From: an uncultured Opitutia bacterium | GTDB taxonomy: Bacteria > Verrucomicrobiota > Verrucomicrobiia > Opitutales > Opitutaceae | Direction: 5' to 3' | Length of the DNA: 64,000 bases | NCBI GenBank assembly: GCA_903902745.1 | Contig: CAIUWA010000007.1 | Location: 1-64,000 of the forward strand | Part shown: piece by piece, positions 15,761-23,844 of the stretch | Numbering within the stretch: position 1 is the first letter of the stretch | How the letters are laid out: each line of letters starts with the position of its first letter | Notes under the pieces: generated by a model | The model's database searches: none | The model's input: only the letters and a program-made list of their open reading frames with translations | What the model was told of the DNA's origin: nothing | Program-made: the position numbers and the translations under genes

Positions 15761-18295
15761 ATGTCCCACCCCCGCCTGTCCGCCTTTTTCGCTTGTTGTC
15801 TCGCCACTCTGGCCGCGCTTCCGCTTCGCGCGGCCATGCCCGAGGCGATGCCGGTGCCGGCGGTTTTGCAGGAGCTGCGCAGCTTCCACCAGATGGGCAG
15901 CGTGCTCATGATCGCGGCGCATCCCGACGACGAGAACACCCAGCTGATCGCCTATCTCTCGCGGGGCCGCAATTACCGCATGGCCTACCTGTCGGTGACG
16001 CGCGGTGACGGCGGGCAGAACGAAATCGGGCCCGAACTCGGCTCCGAACTGGGCGTGGCGCGCACGCAGGAATTGCTCGCGGCCCGGCGCGTGGACGGCG
16101 GCCGGCAGTTTTTCACGCGGGCGCTCGACTTCGGTTACTCCAAGAGCCCTGTCGAAACCCTCGCCATCTGGGACCGCCAGCAGGTGCTGGGCGACGTGGT
16201 GCGCGTCATCCGCACCTTCCAGCCGGACGTGCTGGTCACGCGCTTTTCGCCGCTGCCGAGCAACACGCACGGCCATCACACGTCGTCGGCCATCCTGGGA
16301 CTGGACGCCTTCAAGCTCGCCGGCGACCCGACGGCGTTTCCCGAGCAGATCGCCGGCGGCCTGGCTCCGTGGCAGCCGAAACGGATTTTGATGAATGGCG
16401 GCGGTGGTGGCGGTCGGGGCGGTGCCGCTCCGGCGGGCGCACCGCCGTCCGGCACCGTGCGGATCGACATCGGCGGCAATGATCCGGTGTCGGGCGATTC
16501 GTTCAGCCTCATCGCGGCCCGCAGCCGCGGCATGCACAAAACGCAGGGCTTCGGCTTCAATGGCGCGTTGTCCGGCCGCAGCGGCCCGCAGCTGGAATCC
16601 TTCCAGTTGCTCGACGGGGTGCCCGCGACCACCGACATCATGGACGGCGTGGACACGACCTGGGCCCGCGTGCCCGGCGGGGCCGAGGTGGGGCGCCTCA
16701 CGGAGGAAGTCATGGCAAAATTCAACCAGCAGGATCCCGCGGCCAGCGTGCCGGCGCTGCTGGCGATCCGCAGCAAACTGGCGGCGCTGCCGGCCGATCG
16801 CCTGCTCGATGAAAAGCGGCAGCAGCTGGACCGCATTTTGCAGGCGTGCCTCGGGCTTTCCGTGGAAACCACCCTGGACCAGGCTGAGGTGGTGCCGGGC
16901 GAGGAATTCAAGCTGCATCACGCCGCGCTGGTGCGCTCCAAGATTCCTGTCCGCTGGGTGGGCGTGCGTTATCCGGCGCTGGGGATCGCCTTCCCGCCGA
17001 CGGCGGCGGTGAACCTGGTGTCCGGCCAGGCCGCGACGCGCGAAGCGACCGTCGCGCTGCCCCCGGGCACGCCGGCCAGCCAGCCGTACTGGCTGCGCGA
17101 GCCGGGCACGGCGGGTATGTTCCGCGTGGATGATCCGAAGCTGATCGGCCGCCCGGAGAATCCGCCCGCCTTTCCCGTCGAGCTGGTTTTCGAAACCGGC
17201 GGCCAGACCTTCGCGGTGTTGGACGAGCCCGTGCTCGTCACGACCGACGCGACCAAGGGTGAAACCCGCCGCCGGCTCGATGTGATCCCGCCGGTCACGC
17301 TGCATTTCGCCACGGAGGTGCGGCTCTTCGCCCCTGGCGCCTCGCGCCCGGTGGAAGTCGAGGTCAGGGCCAACCGTGCCGCGACCGCCGGCACGCTCCA
17401 GCTCGATGCGCCCGCCGGCTGGAAAGTCTCGCCGGCGACGCAGTCGTTCCGCCTCGGGGCGGTGGGCGAGAAGGTGAAACTCACGTTCACTGTCACGGCG
17501 CGCGCCGACGCGGGCACGAACAGCATCACGGCGGCCGCGATGGTCAACGGCCAGCGCTTCGGCACCGACCGCACGGAAATCCGCTACGCCCACATCCCGC
17601 TGCAAGTGCTGCAGCCCACCGCGCGCCTGACGGCGGTGAGCCTGAACCTCGCGATCCGCGGGGAGAAGGTCGGCTACCTGCCGGGCGCGGGCGACGACGT
17701 GGGCGAGTGCCTCGCGCAGATGGGCTACGCGGTGACGACGCTGACCGGCGCGGACCTGACGCCGGAGAAATTGCGCGGGCTCGACGCCGTGGTGATCGGC
17801 GTGCGCGCGTTCAACGAGCGAACCGACTTCGCGGCCAACCTCCCGGGACTGTTCGCCTACGTCGAGGCGGGCGGCACGGTTATCGCGCAATACAACCGGC
17901 CGAACGGACTCACCACCAAGCAGCTCGGGCCGTACGAGCTCAGCATCCAAGGCCCGGCGCCGGACCTGCGCGTGACGGATGAAAACGCGCCGGTCACGTT
18001 GCTGGTGCCCGGCCACGCTGCGTTCACGACGCCGAACCGCATCGGGCCGTCCGACTTCGATGGCTGGGTGCAGGAGCGCGGGACGTATTTTCCCAGCTCG
18101 TGGGACAAGGAGCATTACATCTCGCTACTCGCGATGAGCGACCCGGGCGAAAAGCCGCTGACGAGTTCGCTGCTGGTCGCGCAATATGGCCGCGGGCATT
18201 TCGTGTACACGGGCCTCACCTTCTTCCGGCAGCTCCCCGCGGGCGTGCCGGGCGCCTACCGCCTGTTCGCGAACCTCGTGGCCCTCGGGAAATGA
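15761..18295 (+). CDS. Large secreted PIG-L family deacetylase
   Basis: An 844-residue protein with signal peptide (residues 1-25). The N-terminal PIG-L/LmbE domain carries AHPDDENT (53-60) and HGHHTSS (about 170-176), the zinc-binding and catalytic motifs of N-acetylglucosamine deacetylases and bacillithiol-type amidases. A Gly-rich insert (about 211-233) interrupts this domain. A beta-sandwich of NEW3 type (about 530-610) and a C-terminal domain resembling class I glutamine amidotransferase/ThuA folds (DAVVIGVRAFNERTDF, AGGTVIAQYNRP) follow. The start at 15761 fits the signal peptide. It heads a run of overlapping genes that ends in bacillithiol genes, so an extracellular role on thiol conjugates or on amino sugars are both possible. 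Confidence 0.85.
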   Translation: MSHPRLSAFFACCLATLAALPLRAAMPEAMPVPAVLQELRSFHQMGSVLMIAAHPDDENTQLIAYLSRGRNYRMAYLSVTRGDGGQNEIGPELGSELGVARTQELLAARRVDGGRQFFTRALDFGYSKSPVETLAIWDRQQVLGDVVRVIRTFQPDVLVTRFSPLPSNTHGHHTSSAILGLDAFKLAGDPTAFPEQIAGGLAPWQPKRILMNGGGGGGRGGAAPAGAPPSGTVRIDIGGNDPVSGDSFSLIAARSRGMHKTQGFGFNGALSGRSGPQLESFQLLDGVPATTDIMDGVDTTWARVPGGAEVGRLTEEVMAKFNQQDPAASVPALLAIRSKLAALPADRLLDEKRQQLDRILQACLGLSVETTLDQAEVVPGEEFKLHHAALVRSKIPVRWVGVRYPALGIAFPPTAAVNLVSGQAATREATVALPPGTPASQPYWLREPGTAGMFRVDDPKLIGRPENPPAFPVELVFETGGQTFAVLDEPVLVTTDATKGETRRRLDVIPPVTLHFATEVRLFAPGASRPVEVEVRANRAATAGTLQLDAPAGWKVSPATQSFRLGAVGEKVKLTFTVTARADAGTNSITAAAMVNGQRFGTDRTEIRYAHIPLQVLQPTARLTAVSLNLAIRGEKVGYLPGAGDDVGECLAQMGYAVTTLTGADLTPEKLRGLDAVVIGVRAFNERTDFAANLPGLFAYVEAGGTVIAQYNRPNGLTTKQLGPYELSIQGPAPDLRVTDENAPVTLLVPGHAAFTTPNRIGPSDFDGWVQERGTYFPSSWDKEHYISLLAMSDPGEKPLTSSLLVAQYGRGHFVYTGLTFFRQLPAGVPGAYRLFANLVALGK

Positions 18296-18310
18296 GGCCC
18301 GCATCTTCCC

Positions 18311-18371
18311 GTGGTAGGGCGAACCGTCCCGGTGAGCTGTTGAGCGGTGACCAAACCCAACGCGCCCTACC
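18311..18371. repeat. Inverted repeat, GGTAGGGCG family
   Basis: GGTAGGGCG at 18313 and CGCCCTACC at 18363-18371 are perfect complements around about 40 bases. A related element with TTAGGGCG and CCGCCCTACC ends lies at 35162-35241. It sits in the 80-base gap between the PIG-L gene and the next small gene. Confidence 0.65.
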
Positions 18372-18374
18372 GCG

Positions 18375-18521
18375 ATGAAGCCGGTCGATAAACCCGACAC
18401 CGAGTCCGAGACCACCGGCCTGCCGTGGCCGCATAGCTGGCGCGGGGTTTACCTTTTTGTCACCGGGGTGTTTGTGCTCTGGGTGGGGCTGCTGACCCTG
18501 TTCATGAAGCTGTTTGCATGA
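18375..18521 (+). CDS. 48-residue single-span membrane peptide, symporter partner
   Basis: The start ATG at 18375 opens a 48-codon gene whose stop overlaps the symporter start (ATGA at 18518). The product has a charged N-terminus (MKPVDKPDTESETTG), the motif LPWPHSWRGVYLF, and one transmembrane segment (VTGVFVLWVGLLTLFMKLF). The tight coupling suggests a small subunit of the SSS transporter, by analogy with known small partner proteins of SSS carriers. I recognise no named family. Confidence 0.65.
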   Translation: MKPVDKPDTESETTGLPWPHSWRGVYLFVTGVFVLWVGLLTLFMKLFA

Positions 18522-20233
18522 CGCCGCTGGATTACGTCGTTCTGTTTGGCACGATCCTCGGCATCGCCGCGTATGGCACGTGGCGCACGCGGGACCGCCG
18601 CGACCTGCACGCGCATCTGAAGGGCGCCGGCAGCACGCGGTGGTTCACCATCGGGCTCTCCGTGATGGCGACCCAGGCCAGCGCCATCACCTTCCTGTCG
18701 ACCCCCGGGCAGGGCTTCGAAAGCGGGATCGGTTTCGTGCAGAATTATTTCGGCGCACCCTTTGCGCTGATGCTCATCTGTATTTTCTTCCTGCCGATCT
18801 TCCGGCGGCTGAACGTCTACACCGCCTACGAATATCTCGGCCGGCGTTTCGACGCGAAGACGCGGCTGCTGGGCGCGGCGCTGTTCCTGTTCCAGCGCGG
18901 CATCGGTGCCGGCATCACGATCTACGCGCCGGCGATCGTGCTCTCCACCGTGATGGGCTGGCCGCTCGACCTCACCATCATCTGCAGCGGGCTCGTGGTC
19001 ATCGTCTACACGGTGGTTGGCGGCAGTGACGCGGTGAGCCTGACGCAGCGCTATCAGATCGGCGTGATCTTTGCGGGGATGCTCGCGGCGTTTTTCGTGA
19101 TGCTGGCGCGGCTGCCCGCGGGGCTCACGCTGACGGATGCGCTGACGGTGGCCGGGGGCTTCCACAAGCTGGAGGCGGTGGATTTCTCCCTCGATTTCAG
19201 CAAGCGCTACACCTTTTGGTCGGGTATGTTCGGCGGCATGTTCCTGGCGCTGTCGTATTTCGGCACGGACCAGACGCAGGTGCAGCGCTACCTCCATGGC
19301 AGCTCGCTGCGGGAGAGCCGGCTGGGCCTGATGTTCAACGCGGTCTTCAAGATCCCGATGCAGTTCTTCATTCTCGTGCTCGGGGCGCTGATCTTCGTGT
19401 TTTACCAGTTCCAACCCCAGCCCGTGTTCTTCAACCAGACGGTGTGGAACCGCGAGGTGCAGGCGGCGGGCGGGCCCGGGCTGCGCGGGCTGGAGCAGGA
19501 GTTCAACGCGGTCCACGCCGAGAAGCAGCAGGCCATCGGGCACTGGCTCGCCGCACGCCACGGCGGTGACGCCACGGCCGAGGCGGCGGCGAAGGCGGAG
19601 GCGCGCGCGGCCTATGACCGCAGCGAGGCGGTGCGGGCCCGCACGAAGGCGGCGCTCACGGCGGCCAATCCCGCGGTGGCGACGAAGGATTCCGACTATG
19701 TCTTCATCACCTTCATCTTGAATTATCTGCCGCATGGCGTGATCGGCCTGCTGGTGGCGGTCTTCTTTGCCGCCACGATGTCGTCCAAGGCCGGCGAGTT
19801 GAACGCCCTCAGCTCGACGACCCTTGTGGATGTCTACCGCCATGTCGTGCGGCGGGACGAGACCGACCATCACTACGTGGTGGCGTCCCGCTGGTTCACG
19901 GTGATGTGGGGCGTGATCGCGATCGCCTTCGCCCTCCTGGTGAAGATGTCGGAAAACCTGATCGAGTTCGGCAACATCGTCGGCTCGATTTTCTACGGCG
20001 TGCCGCTCGGGCTGTTCCTCATCGCCTTCTTCCTGAAACGCATCGGCGGCACCGCGGCCTTCTGGGCGGCGGTGCTGACGCAGGTGCTCGTCATCGCCGC
20101 CTATTTCGGCGACATCGGCGTCAGTTACCTTTGGCTCAACCCCCTCGGCTGTGCAGCCTGCGTGGTGCTGGCCCTCGTGCTGCAAGCGGTGCTACGTGAC
20201 GACACGCGCCCCGCTCCCGCGGCAGAAGCATGA
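18518..20233 (+). CDS. Sodium:solute symporter (SSS family)
   Basis: A 571-residue membrane transporter with about 12-13 hydrophobic spans. Family hallmarks are the N-terminal LSVMATQASAITFLSTPG segment that forms part of the sodium site, YTVVGGSDAVSLTQRYQ, and YFGTDQTQVQRYL. A soluble Ala/Lys-rich insertion of about 90 residues (around 310-400) lies between two spans. The substrate cannot be inferred from sequence; the position between a PIG-L gene and a bsh gene hints at uptake of an amino sugar, thiol or their breakdown product. Confidence 0.88.
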   Translation: MTPLDYVVLFGTILGIAAYGTWRTRDRRDLHAHLKGAGSTRWFTIGLSVMATQASAITFLSTPGQGFESGIGFVQNYFGAPFALMLICIFFLPIFRRLNVYTAYEYLGRRFDAKTRLLGAALFLFQRGIGAGITIYAPAIVLSTVMGWPLDLTIICSGLVVIVYTVVGGSDAVSLTQRYQIGVIFAGMLAAFFVMLARLPAGLTLTDALTVAGGFHKLEAVDFSLDFSKRYTFWSGMFGGMFLALSYFGTDQTQVQRYLHGSSLRESRLGLMFNAVFKIPMQFFILVLGALIFVFYQFQPQPVFFNQTVWNREVQAAGGPGLRGLEQEFNAVHAEKQQAIGHWLAARHGGDATAEAAAKAEARAAYDRSEAVRARTKAALTAANPAVATKDSDYVFITFILNYLPHGVIGLLVAVFFAATMSSKAGELNALSSTTLVDVYRHVVRRDETDHHYVVASRWFTVMWGVIAIAFALLVKMSENLIEFGNIVGSIFYGVPLGLFLIAFFLKRIGGTAAFWAAVLTQVLVIAAYFGDIGVSYLWLNPLGCAACVVLALVLQAVLRDDTRPAPAAEA

Positions 20234-21006
20234 GCGCCACGCCCATCATTGCCTTCGGCCAGCAACCCTGCGGATTTTTCCCGCGGCGGTTCCTGTTCGC
20301 AAAATTCCAGACCGCCCGCCGGCTGCAGGCGGAGATCGGCGGCGAGATCGTCTTCTTTTGCCACGACAGCGACCACGATCCGCGGGAGACGCAGACGACA
20401 CTCCGCCACCGCAAGACCGGCGAGCCGATGACGCTGAACTTCGCGTTCGAGAACAAGCTGCAGCGGAAGTTCTCGCCGCAGTACCTGAAACGCATCCCCG
20501 CTGGTTGGCGCGAAAACACGGCGCGCCAGCTCGGCGCCTTCGTTGCGCCCTGCTGGGTCGAGGCCTTCAAGGCGACCACGGCGGCGACGGTGGCGGACTT
20601 TTGCCTGGAAATGTACACGCGCATGGGCCTGCTCGAGGGCATCCGGGTCGTGCGCTCAAGCGACCCGGCGGTGCGCGCCGCGGCGTGCGACGTGACGGAA
20701 TTCTTCGTGGATGTGCCCCACGGCGGCGAAACGGTGCGCGCCCGCCTGATGGACGGTGGCCTGAAGCTGCACGAGGGCGGCGACGCCTACACGGCGCTCC
20801 CGGAGGCGAAGTTCGCGAAGGAGCAGGTCAGCCCGGCGCGCGACTCGCGCTTGCGCTGGATGCAATCGGTGTTGCACTGCACCCACTACATCGCCGGCGC
20901 CGGCGAGCAGGCCTACCTGAACCACGCCGACGCGCCGGAGATCACGTTTGTCAACCGCGACCCCATTGACCGCTCCGATGAAGCCTACACGGACCTCCCC
21001 GCCTGA
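20230..21006 (+). CDS. Short BshC-like protein, putative cysteine-adding enzyme
   Basis: A 258-residue protein that overlaps the symporter stop (ATGA) and the bshB1 start. I see three blocks resembling BshC, the last enzyme of bacillithiol synthesis: an N-terminal FGQQPCGFFPRR (compare the GQQ-GLF-GP motif), then IVFFCHDSDHD (compare the FW..EDHD motif), and a C-terminal YIAGAGEQAYL (compare the Y..GPGE..Y motif). BshC proteins are usually about 540 residues, so this is half size, with the central region and most of the coiled-coil missing. The location directly before bshB1 and near bshA supports the role. The match is from memory of motifs, not alignment. Confidence 0.6.
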   Translation: MSATPIIAFGQQPCGFFPRRFLFAKFQTARRLQAEIGGEIVFFCHDSDHDPRETQTTLRHRKTGEPMTLNFAFENKLQRKFSPQYLKRIPAGWRENTARQLGAFVAPCWVEAFKATTAATVADFCLEMYTRMGLLEGIRVVRSSDPAVRAAACDVTEFFVDVPHGGETVRARLMDGGLKLHEGGDAYTALPEAKFAKEQVSPARDSRLRWMQSVLHCTHYIAGAGEQAYLNHADAPEITFVNRDPIDRSDEAYTDLPA

Positions 21007-21715
21007 CCGCGCGCCCCTGCTGGCGTTTGGCGCGCATCCCGACGACATCGAGTTCGGCTGCGGCGGCGTGATCGCGCGCGAGACCCGCGCCGGGCGCGCG
21101 GCGCACTTCGTGATCTGCTCGCGCGGCGAGGCCGCGACCCACGGCACGCCGGCGCAGCGCGGGCGCGAGGCCCGGCGGGCGGCGGCGCTGCTCGGGGCGA
21201 CGGTGGAGTTCATCGAGCTCGACGGGGATGCGCACCTCGAGATTCGCGCCGCCCATGCGATCAAGCTGGCAGCGGTCATCCGGCGCGTGCGGCCCGGCGT
21301 GGTGCTGGTCCCGAGCGTGGTCGAGAACCAGCATCCGGACCACGCGAAGCTCGGCCGGATGGTGCGCGACGCCGCCCGGCTGGCCCGCTACGGCGGGCTG
21401 AAGGAGCTGCGCCGGGCGAAGCCGCACGCGATCGGGCAGTTGTTTTTCTACGCGGTCGCGCCCGAGGCCGAGCCCGCGGACCTGGCGAAAGTGCTGATCG
21501 ATGTTTCAGCGCCCGAGATCATGGCGGCGTGGACGGCTGCGATGGAGGCGCACGCCTCGCAGATGCCGACGCGCAATTATGTCGAGCTGCAGGTCGCGCG
21601 CGCCCGCGTGCACGGCCTGCGCGCCGGGGTGGGGCACGCGATCCCGCTCTTTGCGAACGACGCCCTGGTCTTCGATTCGCTCGCGACTTTGGGCCGCGCC
21701 GCGCGTCAGTTCTGA
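20978..21715 (+). CDS. bshB1: BshB1-type deacetylase, bacillithiol synthesis
   Basis: A 245-residue cytoplasmic PIG-L/LmbE enzyme that removes acetyl from GlcNAc-malate. Motifs: FGAHPDDIEFGCGG near the N-terminus (metal and catalytic residues), RGREARRAAALLGA, and ENQHPDHAKLG (histidine pair), followed by the DVSAPEIMAAWTAAMEAHASQ block typical of BshB1. The start at 20978 gives the usual short N-terminus; an earlier start at 20948 exists. It overlaps the BshC-like gene by 29 bases. Confidence 0.85.
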   Translation: MKPTRTSPPDRAPLLAFGAHPDDIEFGCGGVIARETRAGRAAHFVICSRGEAATHGTPAQRGREARRAAALLGATVEFIELDGDAHLEIRAAHAIKLAAVIRRVRPGVVLVPSVVENQHPDHAKLGRMVRDAARLARYGGLKELRRAKPHAIGQLFFYAVAPEAEPADLAKVLIDVSAPEIMAAWTAAMEAHASQMPTRNYVELQVARARVHGLRAGVGHAIPLFANDALVFDSLATLGRAARQF

Positions 21716-21730
21716 TCGGAATCAGATTTT

Positions 21731-21829
21731 CGCCACGAAGAGGCACGATATGACACGAAAAAATACCATTGATCGGATTCGAGCCAAAGCGGTTTTCTTT
21801 TTGTGTCATTTCGCGCCTCTTCGTGGCCA
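21731..21829. repeat. Long inverted repeat, GCCACGAAGAGGCACGA family
   Basis: The left arm starts CGCCACGAAGAGGCACGATA and the right arm ends GCGCCTCTTCGTGGCCAC, with further complementary TGACACGAAAAA / TTTTTGTGTCA segments inside. It fills the gap between bshB1 and bshA. Confidence 0.8.
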
Positions 21830-21860
21830 CAATGGTTCGGATTTTCCGGCTGCCTGAGCG

Positions 21861-23003
21861 ATGAACGAGCGGCCTCTCAAGATCGGCATCACCTGCTATC
21901 CGTCGGTCGGCGGCAGCGGCATCCTGGCGTCGGCGCTGGGGGAGGAACTCGCGCGGCGCGGGCATGAGGTGCATTTCATCAGCTATGAGCGGCCATTCCG
22001 GATCGCGGCCGATTCGCCGCAGATTTTTTTCCACCCGGTGGTGATCAACGATTACGGGCTGTTCAAATATCCGGATTACACGCTGCCGCTGTCCGTGAAG
22101 ATGGCGGAGGTGACCCGCGACCACGGGCTCGACGTCCTCCATGTCCACTACGCCGTGCCGCACGCGACGGCGGCGATCCTCGCGCGGTCGATGCTGCCGC
22201 CCGCGCAGCAGCCGCGGGTCGTGACGACCCTGCATGGCACGGACACCACGCTGCTCGGCCGCGATCCGGGTTACGGACCGGCCATCACGCACGCGCTGGC
22301 CTGCTCGGATGCGGTCACGACGGTCTCCGCCTATCTGCAGCGCGAAACCCGGGAGCTGCTGGCGGTCGACCGGCCGATCGACGTCATCCATAATTTCTTC
22401 GCCCCGCGCCCGCCACGGCGCGCGCGCGAGGAAGTGCGCCGCGAACTCGGGCTCAAGCCCGGCGAGGCGATGCTGCTGCACCTGTCGAATCTCCGGCCGC
22501 CGAAGCGGATCGACCTGCTGTTGAAAACCGCCGCGAGCCTCAAGCTGCGCGACGGCTTCAAGCTCGTGATCCTCGCGGGCGCCGACTTCACGCCCTTCCT
22601 GGACGAAGTGCGCCGGCTCGGGCTCGAGCAGCGGGTGATCGTCCGCGAGAAGGTCACGGACATCGAGGACTACCTGCAGGCGGCGGATGTCGGGCTGTTC
22701 ACGTCGGAAATGGAAAGTTTCTGCCTGAGCATCCTGGAGACGATGTGCTTTGGCTGCCCGAGCGTGGCGACGGCGGTGGGCGGCATTCCCGAGGTGATGG
22801 AGGACGGAGTGACGGGCCTGCTCGTGCCCTTCGGGGACACCGACGGCATGGCCCGCGCGGTCGAGTCCCTGATCCAGGATCCCGCGCGCCGCGCCGCGAT
22901 GGGCCAGGCGGCGCGGACCCGGGCCGGAAAGCTGTTTTCCGCGGATGCGATCGTACCGCTTTACGAGGCGCTCTACCGGCGCGTCTGCGCCGCGCGCACC
23001 TGA
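21861..23003 (+). CDS. bshA: BshA, N-acetylglucosaminyl-malate synthase
   Basis: A 380-residue GT4 glycosyltransferase making GlcNAc-malate from UDP-GlcNAc and L-malate, the first step of bacillithiol. The N-terminus KIGITCYPSVGGSGILAS is diagnostic of BshA, as are FHPVVINDYGLFKYPDY and LDVLHVHYAVPHA. The GT4 donor-site glutamates are in MESFCLSILETMCFGCPS. Length matches the family. It is separated from bshB1 only by a hairpin repeat and probably belongs to the same operon. Confidence 0.92.
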   Translation: MNERPLKIGITCYPSVGGSGILASALGEELARRGHEVHFISYERPFRIAADSPQIFFHPVVINDYGLFKYPDYTLPLSVKMAEVTRDHGLDVLHVHYAVPHATAAILARSMLPPAQQPRVVTTLHGTDTTLLGRDPGYGPAITHALACSDAVTTVSAYLQRETRELLAVDRPIDVIHNFFAPRPPRRAREEVRRELGLKPGEAMLLHLSNLRPPKRIDLLLKTAASLKLRDGFKLVILAGADFTPFLDEVRRLGLEQRVIVREKVTDIEDYLQAADVGLFTSEMESFCLSILETMCFGCPSVATAVGGIPEVMEDGVTGLLVPFGDTDGMARAVESLIQDPARRAAMGQAARTRAGKLFSADAIVPLYEALYRRVCAART

Positions 23004-23065
23004 TTTTTGCTCGCGCGCCGCTCGACGGAGCGCAATCTTCCCTCCCTCAACCCCGAAATTATCCC

Positions 23066-23665
23066 ATGCGTAAAATCATCCCCCTCCTCCTTGTTGTTTC
23101 CACGTTCGTTGGCGGCCGTCTGGCCGCGGCCGAGCCGATGGCTGCAGCTGCCGCCGCCAAAGTCGCCTCCAGCGGAGGTGCCAGCCCGCACGAGACGATT
23201 GGCGCGGTCATCGGCGACCGCCGCACCGGCAACCGGGTCACCATCACTTACGGACGGCCCTTCTCCAAGGACCCCAAGACCGGCGCGATGCGCAAGATCT
23301 GGGGCACGCTGGTGCCGTGGGAAAAAGCGTGGCGCCTTGGCTCGGACGAAGCCACGACGATCATTTCGGAACAGCCGATCGACCTCGGCGGAGTGACGCT
23401 GCAGGGCGGAGTCGCCTACACCCTTTACATGGTGCCCTCGGAAAACGGCGTGTCGAAGCTGGCGATCAGCACCCGCATCGGCAAGTGGGGCATCCCGGTG
23501 GACGAGACGAAGGACCTTGGCCGGGTGGACCTGAAGAAGGAAGCGATGGACAAGCAGGTCGACGAACTCACGCTGGCCGTCGAGAACGTCCCCGCCGGCG
23601 GCGGCCTCATCAAGATCATGTGGGAAACCACGCAGTACTCGGTGGCCTTTGCGGTGAAGAAGTAA
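23066..23665 (+). CDS. Exported DUF2911 protein
   Basis: A 199-residue protein with a signal peptide (IIPLLLVVSTFVGGRLAAA) and the DUF2911 beta-sandwich: VTITYGRPFSKDPKTGA, KIWGTLVPWEKAWRLGSDEAT, YTLYMVPSENGVSKLAIS and the C-terminal MWETTQYSVAFAV. Function is unknown; the family is widespread in Bacteroidetes and Verrucomicrobia. It has its own terminator 20 bases downstream. Confidence 0.85.
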   Translation: MRKIIPLLLVVSTFVGGRLAAAEPMAAAAAAKVASSGGASPHETIGAVIGDRRTGNRVTITYGRPFSKDPKTGAMRKIWGTLVPWEKAWRLGSDEATTIISEQPIDLGGVTLQGGVAYTLYMVPSENGVSKLAISTRIGKWGIPVDETKDLGRVDLKKEAMDKQVDELTLAVENVPAGGGLIKIMWETTQYSVAFAVKK

Positions 23666-23684
23666 GCGAAACCATTCTACTCTC

Positions 23685-23717
23685 GGCCGCCGCTATCCAG
23701 CGGCGGCCTTTTTTTGG
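23685..23717 (+). terminator. Rho-independent terminator
   Basis: GGCCGCCGC pairs with GCGGCGGCC around CTATCCA and is followed by seven T residues. It ends the DUF2911 transcript. Confidence 0.9.
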
Positions 23718-23750
23718 CCGGCCCGCGATGGCTCGTCCGGCGGACCTCAA

Positions 23751-23778
23751 TCATCGCGGCGTAAAGCCGCTCCTACAG
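23751..23778. repeat. Single arm of the REP-like GTAGGAGCGGC repeat
   Basis: Reads TCATCGCGGCGTAAAGCCGC then TCCTACAG, identical in core to the right arms at 27165-27191 and 31163-31190, but no left arm is present here. Itself it can fold through GCGGC..GCCGC. Confidence 0.8.
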
Positions 23779-23844
23779 AGATGCCCCTGACTTCACTCTT
23801 TTCTGTTCGGGGTGAGTCTGCCTAGAATTCCGTCAGGATACCCC

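Noticed and set aside
15752-18115. Long open frame of 787 codons opposite the PIG-L gene
   Set aside because: It is an antisense shadow in high-GC DNA: composition is Arg/Ala/His-rich with no family motif, while the plus strand has clear PIG-L motifs.
18449-20185. Open frame of 578 codons opposite the symporter
   Set aside because: Composition is His/Arg/Glu repeats typical of an antisense frame; the symporter motifs on the plus strand are unambiguous.
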